DNA of 64,000 nt, taken from NCBI GenBank assembly GCA_009602735.1, contig WELA01003597.1, forward strand, positions 600,682 to 664,681, given 5' to 3'. A program made the translations under genes and the position numbers. Positions 1 through 12,900 of this stretch are shown here, piece after piece. The notes under the pieces were generated by a model that was not told where the DNA came from, did not search any database, and saw only the letters and a program-made list of their open reading frames with translations. How positions within the stretch are numbered: the first letter of the stretch is position 1; each line of letters begins with the position of its first letter. Origin of the DNA: Mesotaenium endlicherianum (lineage: Eukaryota > Streptophyta > Zygnematophyceae > Zygnematales > Mesotaeniaceae).

Positions 1-2416
1 CGTGACACCTCGAGGCCATAATGCAATACTCACGGTGGTGGACAGACTTACCAAGATGGCTCATTTTATTCCCACGACGACTAAGGCTACAGCACCACAA
101 CTTGCAAGACTCATCTTTGACAACATCTTTCGACTCCATGGACTACCATCAAGAATTGTGTCAGATAGAGATCCAAGATTCACAAGCCATTTTTGGAAAA
201 TCTCTTCAAGAACTTGGGTACATCGCTGGATATGTCCACTGCCTACACCCGCACTCAAATGGGCAAATTGAGCGTATGAATCGTACCCTAAAGACCTCTC
301 TAAAGGCCTACGTGTCTACTCTGGAGCAAGATTGGGACATGTACTTGACCCCCATGGAGTTTGCCTACAACAAGACGATGCAGGCCTCTACCCAAGAGTC
401 CCCATTCTTCCTCAACTATGGCTTCCATCCAACCACGCCGCTTTACGGCTGGCCATGATGAAGTACCTGCAGCAACACATTTTTTGGAGACATTAGAAGC
501 GGCCCTTACAGCAGCAAAGAAAGCTCTACAACAAGCGCAAGGTGCTCAAGAAAGAGTGGCAAACAGTTCCAGAAGAGAAATTACGTACAGAGTGGGTGAC
601 AACGTGTTACTATCATCCAAGAATATTTCTCTAAACAATAGGCCTGCCGGCAGCAAGTTCTCTCCCAAGTATTTGGGACCCTTCAAGATTATCCAGCAAG
701 TCAACCCCGTTGCTTTCAAGCTAGAACTTCCCCAGACTATGCACATCGACCCCGTATTCCACGCTTCCCTCTTCAAGCCATATGTGCAACCCGACAACAA
801 GTTCCCAGGACGTGTGACAACCCCACCAGCCCCAACAATAGTGGATGATCATTTGGAGTACGAAGTGGAAGACATAGTGGCTATGAGAAATTTCAGGAGA
901 CAGCAGCAATACTTGATCAAGTGGAAAGGATATCCAGATTCGGAGAATAGTTGGGTGGCGGCGCACTACCTTGACAAAGTTCAGAGAAAGTTGAAGCGCT
1001 TCCATGCCGCCAACCCCCATCTTGGACCAGCCCCAAGTCTCTCTACTAGACGAAGACTTCAGGGAGGCAGCCTGCCACCATCAAGAAGCAGCAGAAGACC
1101 CCTTGGAGGCAGCCTGCAAGAACAAGAAAGAGGAAAAATTGACATTAGACACTCTTCTCTTCTCGCAGTTTCTGGACAAAAAATTGAAATTGCTACTGGT
1201 GATAGGCCTCTGCATAATAAATTCTGAAAGTTTACTTGGCTGTAATTCATGAGTAGGCAGTACATTTAGAGTCCAATTTTGCTCAATTTGGAGCACTGGT
1301 GAAAGAGATATGATGCACTAAGTAGCAGGGGGTCAGGCTGCTGGCATTGTTAGGGCAGAATATGCCTTCTGACATTGTGCCCTCCCCTGAACTTGGAATG
1401 CTCTGGAACTCAAGACTCTAGTAGAACATCTTACAATTCCCAATTTCAGACTTAGTTTGCAGAATTTAGAGAAGTATAGAAGGACTTATAATTTTCAGAA
1501 GTTTCTGCACAGATTTGGAGGAGTGCCTACTCTCTCAGTTCTCAACAACACTCGAGAAATTAGAATGCTCTCAAATTTAGTGACCTGGTAGAATTCTTTG
1601 ACGCGGTCCGTTTGGCACTCAAATTTTTAGATTTGAAGCAGTTCTGTGGACGCTATGAGTTTTTGAATTTGTGGCACTTTCTGGGTCAACTTGTACAATT
1701 TTCTTTATCATCAAGGAGTAGGTAAGCCAATAACGTCACACCACCCACGACCTTGCCAGTCTACCTTACATGTGTAGCACTTGACTTGGCGCCTTGTTCT
1801 CATCCTCTTCACATGTGTGGCATCTGACTTGAAGCTGTTGACTAGTCTGCTGCACATGTGCAAGACCTGACTCGACGCGCCGAGACGTCGCTTTTTCTGT
1901 CGGGGGGGTGATGTAGTGACTTGTGTTATAATATAGTAGTCAGCATATATTTTAATGCTTTTGAATATATTTGGAGTAGTATTGTGTGGAGTCAAGTGTG
2001 AATAGATACTCTAGTGACTTGGTTCATGTCTTTTGAACCTTCTAAGGCATTTTCAAAGTTAGAGGAAGGACCTAGAAGAACTCCATGTGCCAAAAGTCAA
2101 ATGTGTCATTTTTAGGTCAGAAGGACATGTGTACATTATTCTAGAAAGAGCTGGCAAGTTTTGGGATGTGTTGGGTGCCAACACATCAACATACGCCTTC
2201 CTAGAAATTACTTATGTAGCAAGTATATAAACAAGAGCTAGAACATAGAAAGACATGGAAGAATCACTCTTGTACGTGCCAAATTCCAGTAACACATTAA
2301 CTTCCAAGAAGTCATCTCTCTTTCAAGAAGCTACCACTTGTGTTCAAAGATCCTTGTTTTGAATAAATAAAGTATTCTATTTTACTAAGTACTTTAAGTC
2401 TAACTCATCCACTTCA
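1..2416 (+). mobile_element. 3' remnant of a Ty3/gypsy chromovirus (family I)
   Basis: The window opens inside the integrase region of a chromodomain Ty3/gypsy element. It is nearly the same sequence as the copy at 27350-29773, so it belongs to the same family. From left to right come the integrase core, a GPY-like linker, a chromodomain (about 850-1000), a 3' untranslated stretch, a polypurine run at 1901-1907 and one LTR. The reading frame is no longer continuous, so this is a broken fossil with a handful of breaks. Its 5' part lies outside the window, so its age and target duplication cannot be assessed. Confidence 0.93.
1912..2416 (+). repeat. 3' LTR of the family I remnant
   Basis: The LTR starts TGTAGTGA right after the polypurine run and ends near CTTCA. 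It aligns along its length with the 503-bp LTRs at 23094 and 29271, but its last ~25 bp differ. A TATATAAA box lies near 2224. Divergence from the other two LTRs is clearly greater than their divergence from each other, so this is an older copy. Confidence 0.88.
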
Positions 2417-2959
2417 TTTGCAAGACTTTGAGGTGGATTTGCAGTGGTCTTCCTGATCCTAATAACTCCTGGTTTGAGAGTAATCCACTAAATCTTTGGT
2501 ACTTTAGGCAAATGCAATCTGACAACAATTCGGGTCTCATATTTGTTGTCCCCGTCAAACTCAAAGAAGACCTTCCATGGAAACTTCTTATCTTACCTCT
2601 TCACCTTTTTAATCATCCTTCCCAACAAGTATATTTCATCGTAACTCTCCTCAAAAGCTGTTCTAGCCACCTAGGACCCCAAAACTGGCGAGGTACCTAA
2701 ATTCGAGTGTCTTCGCCAACATTTCCGAGCACTACGGTGTCCGGAGTGTCAGCCATGGCTATAAAATTTGCAAGAAACGAACAAAAAAGAGGATCGATAT
2801 CATGCAGAAAACTGACTTGTACTTTTCAGATTTTTCGCAATAAGAGGTGCTATACTTGGGCAAATCAAGAACGATTGATTTTACCCACTATCTTGACCTC
2901 ATAGTCGACCGTCCGATGCAAAAAAAAAAAAAGTTTCTAATTCTAGTACAAAATGGCCA
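2417..2959. other. no gene recognised
   Basis: This is AT-moderate sequence with a 12-base A run near 2920. The open frames at 2428 and 2707 are short and unlike any family known to me. It may be flanking host DNA. Confidence 0.5.
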
Positions 2960-3325
2960 TTAAAAAAGAGGCCTGTATGGAACCATAAATGGATCCAAAT
3001 CCATATGTGGTTCTGTGATACACCTAGTGTTAAGCAATTTCAAGTAACGCTCAGCTTGAGCATGCTTCTGACAATGTCTACTTTGCAGTCTAGCAGTCCC
3101 TTCCCATTGCTTCTGTAGACGATCTTTAGCTGCAATTAGCTGCCTATCAACCCTGAATAGCCGAGGTTCAATAGCAGGTTCACTAATAGGGGCCTTTGTC
3201 TTGACAAACCTACCACCAGTACCTCTCACTTGCTGGTTGTTGTTCTGCACTCTAGTTTGAACAAATTTGGGCTGATCATGTCTTTTTTTAGAGGTTTTTT
3301 GAGCTGCAGATGTAGGGAGGGACAT
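2960..3325 (-). CDS. hypothetical basic protein, 121 aa
   Basis: This is a single-exon frame starting at an ATG in good context (CACCATGT). The product is rich in Lys, Arg and Gln, with a Gly-rich centre (RGTGGRFVKTK) and a helical C-terminal half with heptad-like Leu and Gln. There is no signal peptide, membrane segment or known domain that I recognise. The RGTGGRFV stretch resembles basic linkers found in some plant transposon proteins, so it could be a fragment of a mobile-element ORF. No neighbouring gene suggests a role. Confidence 0.3.
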   Translation of the reverse strand: MSLPTSAAQKTSKKRHDQPKFVQTRVQNNNQQVRGTGGRFVKTKAPISEPAIEPRLFRVDRQLIAAKDRLQKQWEGTARLQSRHCQKHAQAERYLKLLNTRCITEPHMDLDPFMVPYRPLF

Positions 3326-4068
3326 GGTGCCTACAACTATTAGAAAAGACCTTCCAAATGGTTGTGGGGGCCAATATGTACCCACATAGGTAGATAGGTA
3401 AGCAAATTTGTGATATCCTCCTTTTTTGGAGATTTTATTGATTTTTCATATTTTAATTCATAAAAACTTAACTAGAAGAAAATAAAATAAAATTTATTAA
3501 GGGTTTTTTTTTTAGGTTTCTTCCCACCAATAAATATTGAGATGTTTATTGAGAGCATTCACATAGGTATCATGACCCCGAAATGCACCAAAATGTCATG
3601 TAATGCCTCATCGGCGTGGGTCATATACTTCAGATAATTAGTATAATATGGTTGTGTATTCAGAAGTTATCTCTTAAATAGGTATTCACTTCATGTTTAC
3701 TCATGAGCAACTGGTCCAAAATTGATTCAATTCTGACAAAATAAGAACACTCAATGGCCTGCACTCTTGCATGCAAAGTCAGTCGATAAGTAAAGAGATT
3801 TACTCTCGTTGCCTGATTTTTGGCATTACTAGCATTGCCATAATATTGTCAAAAGAGCTCAGATGTGGCTCGTATCTGTAATAAGTATATATGAACATCA
3901 TACCTATCTCAATCTTTGAAAAAAATTGCTTCCGTATACATATCCAACATTTGCGAGCTGGCTTGCTAAAGGCATGCGATACGTGACATGTGTCATCCTT
4001 TGCACATGTGTAACTTGAAGAGGCTTGGTCTGAAGTGCTATTATTTTGATTATACATGTTCATCATAA
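3326..4068. other. no gene; partial lead-in to the 370-bp repeat
   Basis: AT-rich sequence with no convincing exon. From about 3945 onward, phrases such as ACATGTGTCATCCTTTG resemble parts of the tandem repeat that follows, so this may be its degenerate first unit. Confidence 0.45.
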
Positions 4069-4895
4069 GGTCATGGGTGGGTGAATGAAGTTTGAGTCAA
4101 TTTGAACATATATGGAAGCCAAGGTGCTCTGCACAATGACACGTAAAATCTGTGATGCAATGCAAAAATGGCCGATTATCGACAGATTTAAAGGCCTAAC
4201 TAAAAGTGGCACAATTGCTTACACACAAGTCTCATGGCTCTGAGATTTGATATACACACTCTTTAAGGTAATATCTTTCCATAAAAACCAAAAAAATAAT
4301 ATTCCTTGCAGATCTCCAAAAATTGTGAACTAGCCTCTTTCAAGCGTGCAAAATTTGACACCTGGCCATCTTTGCTCGTGTGTGGATGGTACATGATTTG
4401 TCAAACTACGATTTTTTGTTCTCCAAATTTTTTATGATAGGGTTATGAGTGGGTAGATGAAGTTTCAGTCAATTTGAGCATATGTGGAACGCGTGGTGCC
4501 CTGCACAATGACATGCAAAATTTGTGATGCAATGCAAAAATGGCGGCTTATCGACAGATTTCAAGCAATGAGTAAAAGTGGCACATCTGTTTGCACACAA
4601 GTCTCCTGGCTCTGAAATTTGGAACACATATTCCTGTAAGCAATGTCTGTCCATGAGAACAAAAACCTAAAAATTCTTGCAAATCTCCAAAAGTTGTGGA
4701 TCAGCCATTTTCAGGCGTGCAAACTTTGACACCTGGCAATCTTGGCACGTGTGTGGATGCTATAGGATTTGTCAGAATACATTTTTTTACCTCCAGATTT
4801 TAATTATAGGGCCATGAGTGGGTGGATGAAGTTTCAGTCAATTTGGGTATATGTGGAAGCCATGGTGCCTTGCACAATGACATGCAAAATCTGTG
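4069..4895. repeat. ~370-bp tandem repeat, about 2.3 units
   Basis: The units begin at about 4069, 4440 and 4809 with the shared phrase CATGRGTGGGTRGATGAAGTTT, here in IUPAC form. Each then runs through CAATTTGA, TGCACAATGACA, GTGATGCAATGCAAAAATGG, CGACAGATTT and AGTGGCACA in the same order. Spacing is 372 and 369 bp. The units differ by scattered substitutions. It is a satellite-like direct repeat with no coding capacity. Confidence 0.88.
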
Positions 4896-5421
4896 ACAAA
4901 TAGTGTGTTTTGACCAAAATGAACAAATATACCTAGTACAGTTAAAAATGAATATCTCCCAGAATGTTTCTTTGATTAATTTAAAATTTTTGGTGTGGAT
5001 GGAGAACAGATATATGTATCTATATTCAGAAATTCAGCCCTTTCCGACAAATTTGCCGCAAACGGCAGTGAAAAGTACGAGAATGCGCCTAAATGTCCTC
5101 AAAAGGCTATGTTGAGTTTCATGTGCTCGCACGTACACACCAAAATACGCGAAGGAAAGATTTGGAGAATGGGATTAAACAGCGAAGGTGAGGTTAAAAC
5201 TCACTTCACACCTTCACACCATGTACTTACGTGCTTGTAATTAGTGTATTGGAGGTGTAGTTCTTTTAAACCTTGGATGCAAAGTGCTTGGAGGCAAGAG
5301 GTATTAACCATCGTTGTGGTACTTATTTGTTATCAGAGTAGTTAGTCTATTAGGTAGGTGAAGTTGGCAAGTAGATAATGTGATTTTGAAGCTCAATAAC
5401 CTACACATTTTCTTATATTTC

Positions 5422-5565
5422 TGCATAATATTGGTAACCTACCGAAGGTCAAAGACTCGAATATTAGCTAGTGTTGTGTCATCTGCATAATACTAGTAAC
5501 GTACCATATGTCAAAGACTCACATACTTGCTATTATTGTGTGTGTGAGATGCATTGTTCTGCATA
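5422..5565. repeat. imperfect ~75-bp direct duplication
   Basis: CTGCATAATA..GGTAAC/GTAACGTACC..GTCAAAGACTC..ATTAGCTA occurs at about 5422 and again at about 5500, with substitutions. It is non-coding. Confidence 0.65.
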
Positions 5566-5646
5566 AAGAGCAGATTGGTCAAAAAAGAAGTTGTCTACTT
5601 TCCTTTGGTGATGTTATTCATTCACTTTGTCTTTGTCTCAGTCTTG

Positions 5647-5689
5647 CCATCTGTTTGACATCTGTTTGACATCTGTTTGACATCTGCCC
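5647..5689. repeat. 12-bp minisatellite (CATCTGTTTGA)n
   Basis: Three and a half tandem copies of ACATCTGTTTG follow one another. Short and non-coding. Confidence 0.9.
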
Positions 5690-6295
5690 AGCAAGAACCT
5701 TTTGCTTTGCATCAAACTTTCTTTGAAACCATTCAAGAGAAGGCAATGAAGTTCGTATCTGCTTTTAGCAAACTAAGAGGATCATTTTGGAAGTTGCACC
5801 CATCCCCATGGATATTCATCATAATGATTGTGTGTGACTTACGACAAAAAGTTTTCGCCCATGAGTATGGCCACAAAGCAAACACTTCAAAGTATGGCAA
5901 GTCGCGTCTCTATAGCCCTAGATAACTAGAATCCAGGGGGCCAAAATCCTGAACATGGAATGCAAGGTAAGCTCACAGTTCGTGCTTGAGAGATATGAAG
6001 AATACATCTAACACAACCTATTCAAATGCTTAGATGAATGAATATGCAAAAGTTCGGGCTTCCTATTTTTGCAAGCAATGGATGGTCAACAAGAGCAGGC
6101 ATTGTGAACCTGGTAATATTCACATGAAACTGAAGGTTCTCCCTCACCCCTAAACTGAATACCTCACCAAAATATATGAAGCGCAACCGCTTTTCCAACT
6201 TGGTTCCTAAAAAGAGCGATAGTACACATGAACAAAATGCAGCCTACATGTCCATTAGGGAACAATATCATGTATGAGTCTTAAAATGTCCTTCC

Positions 6296-6402
6296 CTAAG
6301 CTTACGTAGAAGCAGGTATAGACAAAACAAAACACCTAAGATCGCCATGGGGGCACCTAAGGCGGCCGCAACTCCACTTCAAATACAAGCCGTGCTTCCA
6401 GG
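6296..6402 (-). pseudogene. duplicate-like copy of the CoaE C-terminal tail exon
   Basis: Read on the minus strand, this stretch matches the last ~75 bp of the dephospho-CoA kinase coding sequence. It shares TGGAAGCACG, then GTTGCGGC and a GCCCC.ATGGC block in the same order. The translated end is a hydrophobic run (AALGAPMAILGVLFCLYLLL) ending in basic residues, much like the real tail. It lies ~180 bp downstream of the kinase stop codon in the same orientation. It may be a decayed tandem duplicate of the final exon or an alternative last exon. A small length difference shifts the frame relative to the real exon. Confidence 0.55.
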
Positions 6403-6584
6403 AAAATTCATCCTCAGCCTGTATGCAAATACCACATCAGATGAATACTACTAGCGACCAAATTAAGATTTTCATTTTGACTCAATCCTTAAGCAACATA
6501 TGTACATGGAAAATACATGCCCTCTTTGTGCACTGATGGACAATGTCACCTTCAAGTACCAAACTTTCAGCTTACACTATGGAG

Positions 6585-8881
6585 CTAGAAACAAAATGAA
6601 ATATATCGTACAGCAAAGAATATAGCCATCACCGGGGCAGCCAAAACTGCCGCAACGCCCGCGTTAAACAGAAGGACGTGCTTCCAGGACAGAGGCCTTA
6701 TAACAAGTTTATACACATCGTTAACCTGCGCCATCGTCTCTTGCAGCAAGCCGCTGTTGTCGACCACGACATCCGCGCGCGCCCTCTTCGCCTCGAGAGG
6801 CATCTGTGAGCCTATTCTGAGCTGCGCTTGCTCGCGCGTGAGCCCGTTCCGATGCACCAGCCTCTCCAGCTGAGCCTCCCCCTCGCAGTACACGACCACG
6901 ACGGGGTTTGTGAGGACGTGGATCTTGGCCTCGAAGAGCAGGGGAGCGTCCAGCACGACAACTGGCGCGCCGAGGTACCAGTGTTGCGCCAGCTGGAGCA
7001 GAAGCCCGAGTGCAATTGCCGGCTGCACTGCCCTGGATAAAAGGAGGAAGCCAACAGAGATGGAGCTTTTGAGAAGCTGGAACGAAGACAAACCAGGGGT
7101 GCAAAATGTGGGCGTCGATAGAAGGTGAAAGCAAGAGCTGGAAGTTTCAGCCGGCCACTGCATGTGTCCAACACGGTTTTCAAACTGCCAGGCCTTCCAT
7201 GATCAGACTGATCGATACCATAACTCCTTCTTGGTGTCTTATTCACAAATTCAGCCCCCCATCCCTCACTCTGCAAGAACTTCAGCCGGGTGCTTGCTCA
7301 CTCTATGATATTATCAACCGAGAAAAACATACACTGTAAAATATGACTAAAGCGGCCATAGAATCTATAGCGAATGACACATCAAAAACGAGGCCTAATG
7401 TATGTAAGATATGGAATACCATGAATGCCTCTGCAGACACGCATTGCTGAACGATTGCCAGAATCGCAGTTTTTTTGCTTTAAGAAGCACGTGCGGACAG
7501 GCTTGGTAGACTTTATTGCCATATGATGATAAGAGTTCCCCCTTGACTCTTGGAATAGAAGTGCAGCCAAGACACCCAACTTCTCACCCTAGGGTTTGCT
7601 CAAGGGGTTAGAAGGCTTATCCAAACCAAAGCCCTAAACCCAAGCCCAAAACCAAACCCTTGACCATTCTAGTGAGCACGGCAAAGTTCACCTGTCCTCG
7701 AGAATCAAGCTCTTCCAGTCCCACTAATACCCATTTATTGTGGGCATCTCTCCTGACATGAAATGTATACTTCTGCTACTCGCCAAATAAAAAATAGTGA
7801 AAAGCCCCAAAAGAGGTGCCCTCCATACTCAACCCAACCACTATGAGAGTCACTATTAACTTATCGCCCCCGCCAACGCCAGTCCTCCCATAAGGGAAGT
7901 CTTGTGTGCATGATCATGTAGCTTTCCTGATGAAAAGATGACCTGCACCTGAGCCTGCAACTGACACAGTATCTCTTTAGAGTGTGTACAAGGTGTAGGA
8001 ATCACAGTCAGGATTCTCAGAAAGCTACTCCACTCGCAGTAGGGCCTCGGCTCTTACCTGTTGAGGGCTTTCCTCATTTCCGGATTTTGAAACACCAGAT
8101 CCCCCAGAAGCGAGCGGTCAATCTCGCCATCTTCGTCGAGAATGTTCAGACGGAACCTGCTGGCCAATCCCAGCGCCACAACAACGCGTCTGTAGCCCCA
8201 CGTGCCCTTCTTCTGCACGTCCTGCAGGAGGACACCAAGGGGCGACACCTGTCAGGCTTTTGGTAGCCCGTTGCAGAACCCTTCCTTATGTGCAGCTTGT
8301 ACTGCATCCTTCCCTCATCAATTCTATAGCTGACAATTTCATCTTGCTTTCGAATGCTCAGATTACAGTGCAATGTTATGGGGCATTGGTGATGGCCGTA
8401 GTATCTCAATGGTCCTCCTAACTACAAAAGTCAGTGTTGTCACTCTAAGGAGAATCCCACGTCACAGTTGTACCACATTGGCCTGTGCAGACTATGAGGT
8501 TCTGTTGCTCAAAATCCTTACAAGTGAATTGCCCACTCACCATGGAGGAACAAACGGGGAAGCCTCTCATTGACTTTTCCTACTCGAAACTCAGTTGACA
8601 AGTATTCTTATGAAGGAACCTACTTCGACCACTCAGAAGGACCAGAAGTGGAGCTGCTAGCATAAGCATTTGAACCTGTCGCTTCCACAAAGTGGCGACT
8701 GAAAGGGTCAGGGGTCTTGCAGTTGGGTTCCAGATTCATTTTAAAAGAGGTTCAGGGATCGAGGAAAACTGACATGAGCAACTTGGTCAGCATCGATGAC
8801 GGGCAGGCCTCTCCGCTGCAGCTCCCGGGACACTGTACTCTTGCCTGAGGCAATGCCACCTGTCAGCCCCACAATCCTCAT
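6585..8881 (-). CDS. COAE: dephospho-CoA kinase, three exons, 239 aa
   Basis: This enzyme catalyses the last step of coenzyme A synthesis, phosphorylating the 3'-OH of the dephospho-CoA ribose with ATP. The exons are 8774-8881, 8058-8221 and 6585-7032; together they make exactly 240 codons, with GT..AG borders at each join. Exon 1 carries MRIVGLTGG and the P-loop GGIASGKST (residues 8-16), then the DADQVAH motif. Exon 2 gives the [11 protein letters not shown] and [12 protein letters not shown] region. Exon 3 holds APLLFEAK, the VVVVYC strand, the lid segment [13 protein letters not shown] and [20 protein letters not shown]. The protein ends in a hydrophobic tail (about residues 208-235) preceded by RPLSWKH, the arrangement seen in plant CoaE. 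Length matches plant homologues (about 230 aa). It looks intact and functional. The tail suggests membrane anchoring, possibly organellar, which is inference. Confidence 0.95.
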
Positions 8882-9970
8882 TGCTCTACCAGGGCTCCTT
8901 CAGAGTGACACCTCATCTCACAGCTAGCAGGCCAGTCTGTCTCCTCCTGAGTGGTCCCCGGCCTGCACAGTAGAGAGAGCAGAATGACGTGGCGTCCTTC
9001 AGAAGTTTGAGGCACAAAAGCCAGACTCAGACTCGCTTTGCTCCAAGAGTATCGAATACCAGGCCAACTCCAAAAGTTTACTAAATGTCATACTCCAATA
9101 TTACTCCACAAGTACAAGTGAAGCCTACTCTTCAAGACTTCAAGACGCGCATGTTTCTCTCAGCGGATGATTTTTTCACATGCCTTATTGAGAGAATCGC
9201 GGCTTCAGCTTCCTCCTGTCTGGATGGCCATCGGGAATAATATCGGAGCTAGTGCTCGTGTGCTCTGGGCTGGTTTGAGGCCGGGGCCACTTCAGGCCAG
9301 CTCATGAAGCACCATGTAGAAATAGATAGGAACGAGAATTGCGTCGAAATATCAGAAGATAGCAACCGATAACGACAGTTCAGAAGCTCCTGGCCACTTC
9401 TCACGAAGTTTTACCAACAACAATATTACCTGCTTTTACCAGCTTGTACACACTTTTACCATGAAGTAATAAGTTCCCTTGTACTAGACTGCCCGAGATG
9501 GCCCGCGATATACATCGGAGTGGGCTATATATTGCATGCTGTTACCCAATGTTGCCGACTGTTGCCGGTTCATTCAGGCTCTGTAAGTGTCCTTAAGTGT
9601 CCGCAAGTGTTTCTGCCTTGTGTAAGGATGAGCCTTGATTGGTTTTCACCAGAACGTATAACCAGGTGGCATCCAACCGCACTCGTTCTAATCCATTCTC
9701 ATCAGCTTTCATATGTTTCTCACAGTATCTCATCTTCCACAAGACCGCACCAGCTCGCAAGTTCCATGGAGACGACTTCGTCTTAGCCATGGCAACGCGT
9801 GGCTCCCTGATTTATTTATATAGTCGTGGCAAGACACTGCTCTTTTGAATAGCTTTGGCGTGCTCTTGTGAACTGCAGGTTGAGGGTATCATAAACTCCT
9901 TGAGTGACGGATTATATTTTGTATAGTGCACGAAGCTGTATAGTAGTATATACGGAGAGCGCCAACTAAA
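8882..9970. other. intergenic between divergent COAE and the coiled-coil gene
   Basis: No exon recognised. It presumably contains the promoters of the minus-strand kinase gene and the plus-strand gene starting at 9971. A TATATA run at 9525-9530 and another near 9945 are possible core-promoter elements, which is inference only. Confidence 0.45.
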
Positions 9971-12900
9971 ATGGTGCGCACAGAAGCACCAGGATGTGCT
10001 GGAAAATATACTATTGACTCTAGGGCATTGTCTGAGTTAGCTCTGCAGTTTAATCACGAAGCAAAGGCAATGAAAGAGCTGGAAGTGAAAATGCACAAAG
10101 TGAGTATACACTTGGGTGCCTCTGTTCGTGCACAAAACATATGTCATAAGCCCAGCCTGCACATGGCAACGTTGTTCTGTATACTCCATGATTTCATAAC
10201 GGGGTTTGGAATTATACCTGACTCTTTGGTGGTCGTTATATTTTTAAGCTGATACATAAAAGCAAGGCCTCATATATTGCACTCTGCTTGTTCGTCCTCC
10301 TTTTCTCTCATGCTTGTTCAACGCTTTCAATAAGACTTGTCTACGATACTTTCCTTATATGCATATGCTCTACGCCTGGTGACTAGGAAAAACCAACAAT
10401 AGTAATCGTAGGACATGGCTGCTCTGCACCTCCGCTTTTGGTCATAATAGCCAACCTCATCTGATTGGGCTTCTCTTGAACAGCTGCAAGACTATGTTGC
10501 AGCTTTTACCTCAGAGACTTGTGAGGTGAAGAAGCAAGTGGCGAGCTTGACAAAGAAACACGTGGCGGCATGCGCCTCCTGCACCCCTTGGCAGGGAGCC
10601 AGGGAGGAACATGCCGAGCAGCTTCTGCGGAACAAGAAGTATTTTGTGGAGCGAAACACTCCGCAGGAGAAAAATGTTGAGGAACAGCATCAGACCATTA
10701 AATGGGGATACAATGCAGCCTGCTCAGATTGCGATATGTGCCGATCAGAACGCGATGGCTGCACTATATTGACACTTGCATGCCTGGTGTTTATATGAAC
10801 AATGATATGCAGGAGGCATTGAAATGGCAGAAGGCGGTGGGTGAAGGCCATATAGCAGGGCTGGAGGAGCAGCTGAGGGTGTCCGAGGAGCGGCTGAGGA
10901 CGACCGAGCATGCGCTGGTTTAACAGGGAGCAAGGTATGGGGCCAAGATAGCACAGCTGGAGGAGCAGCTGAGGGCGTTGCAGGAGCAGCCGAGAAGGGA
11001 CCTGCAGGCCCGGGTGGCTCAGGCAGGGGGCCTCCTCGGTACGAGCCCAGCGGTCAAGCTCTCAGGTACCCTGTCCTAGCTTCGCACCAGAAGTGCGCCT
11101 CAGGCTGATACCTTCAGCGGTTGGTATGTTATGCCAGTCAACATGAATGTGTTGATGGTCTTGTTACCCAGATAGAGGCTGGTGTATGCTGTTTGAATAT
11201 TGAATCTGGTGTGCCGTGCTTACCTCGTCTGGCGGAAAGAAGTGCGATAATGGAACGATATTTGGCATGCCATATAAGCTACGGTTTCCAGTTCTTGAAG
11301 CGGGCATGCACAACAAAGATGCAAGATGTCTGACACGCTGGCAGCCCTCTTGAATCTCATGTCAGAGCTTCTGAAGTTGGTCGTAAGTGTGCGTTGGCTG
11401 TGGAGCTCGATGGCCCCGAAAGAGCCGGCGAGTCACGTGCACTGGTCGAGTGCCATCGTGCTGTTTCCTTTGTTGCATCTGCTCTTTTTTGAGTGCAACT
11501 GATCTAGCAGAGTGTCTATCGGCAACCTCCAAAAGTCGTACCTCTCAGCTTCATGTCAAAATCTGCAGGTCCCTTGGAACGATAAGCAATGAAACTGTTT
11601 GTATGATTTTTTTTGTGCTGAATGCCAGGCAATGTAGCCATACAATGGCTAGACTGTTGTGTACTGATTCTTGTGCATCTGGTTCCTGGATGCTGTCATC
11701 GAACGGATACACCTTCTGTTTACAACTGCAGGGCGATGACGACGCTAGCACCGCAAAGAAGCAAGTGGTGAGGTTTGCAGAGGGACATTTGGCAGCATGT
11801 GCTTCCTGCGCCTCTTTTCAAAGAGCACGGGAGGAACAAGCTAAGCAGCTTCTGCAGAAAGAGGAGCAGATGGAGGATCTGCAGAGGGCTGCGAGGGAAA
11901 CCCAGGTGAGCAGTAAGGAAAGACTGCTTATTCTATGCCACCAATATATATGTCCTCTTCTATCAGGGCCTGCTCACAACCCTGGGAGGCCATTTCTTGA
12001 GGTTAATTAACATCACACAAATGCAAGATGAAGACTAGTCATCAGGCTGAGAACTGCTTGGTACTTGTGCGTGGTGACGTTGCAGGCGTCACTAGAAGCT
12101 TACATGGCAGGGTTGGAGGAGCAGCTGAGGTCGTCAGAGCGGGAGAGGCCAGCTCAGCAGGCCCCCGCTGCTGAACAGCGAGCGAGCAACGAGCCACATG
12201 AAGCGCGCGTGGCAGGGCTGGAAACGCTGCTGAGGGCGTCTGAGCAGGAGAGGCAGGCCCAGCAGGCGCGTGCAGCCGAGCTCAAGGCCTATTTGGCCCA
12301 TGCCCAGCGGGTAGCCTCTCAGGTACGCAGTTGTTGGCACCCACGCTTCTATTTCAGTACTGCTGCAGAGTGGGCTCTGTTTGTTTTATAGGACACATGT
12401 CCTTTGTTCATTTTTGTCTTGTCGTACAACCACCCTTTCACTCAAGTTTAGCGCACTTCTGAAGTGTGATCCCTGTTCAGAACATACACAATTAGTGATT
12501 GCACTTTTGTGTGTCATGCACATGGCTTGCTTTGTTCTGGCCAACTCTGCGCACTGGTGTGACGTATGCTTATATTTGTAGCCTGCTTCCATGTTGGTGA
12601 CCAAAACGTGAGTGGAGAATGTGCACTCCGAAAAAGTGAGAGCTGAGTCATTTTCCTTCTTGGTCTTCATGAGTTCTGCCTTGCTTACAGATGTTTCCCT
12701 CAAAAGCATCTGAGGTAAGGCTACTAGTAGGTAGCCTGGAAGAAAGACGTGCGGATCCTGATGTGGCTCGCACGGCACCTTCTTTGGCTCCGGCTGGGGC
12801 TATTGTGCCCTCGGTGTTTGGAACAAACAATGCCAAAAAGCGTCCTGCTGAGGTGAGCAGTCCCTGTTGCTGGTGGGGCCTCTGCGAAGTGCTCTCTCCT

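Larger units (their letters stand above)
4896..6295. other. intergenic, short direct repeats only
   Basis: I see no gene I can support. An open frame at 5677-5925 has one hydrophobic stretch but no recognisable family. Two short direct repeats in this interval are listed separately. Confidence 0.5.

Noticed and set aside
5677-5925. 82-codon frame with a hydrophobic centre as a small membrane protein
   Set aside because: No start context, homologue or splice support; inside repeat-bearing intergenic DNA.
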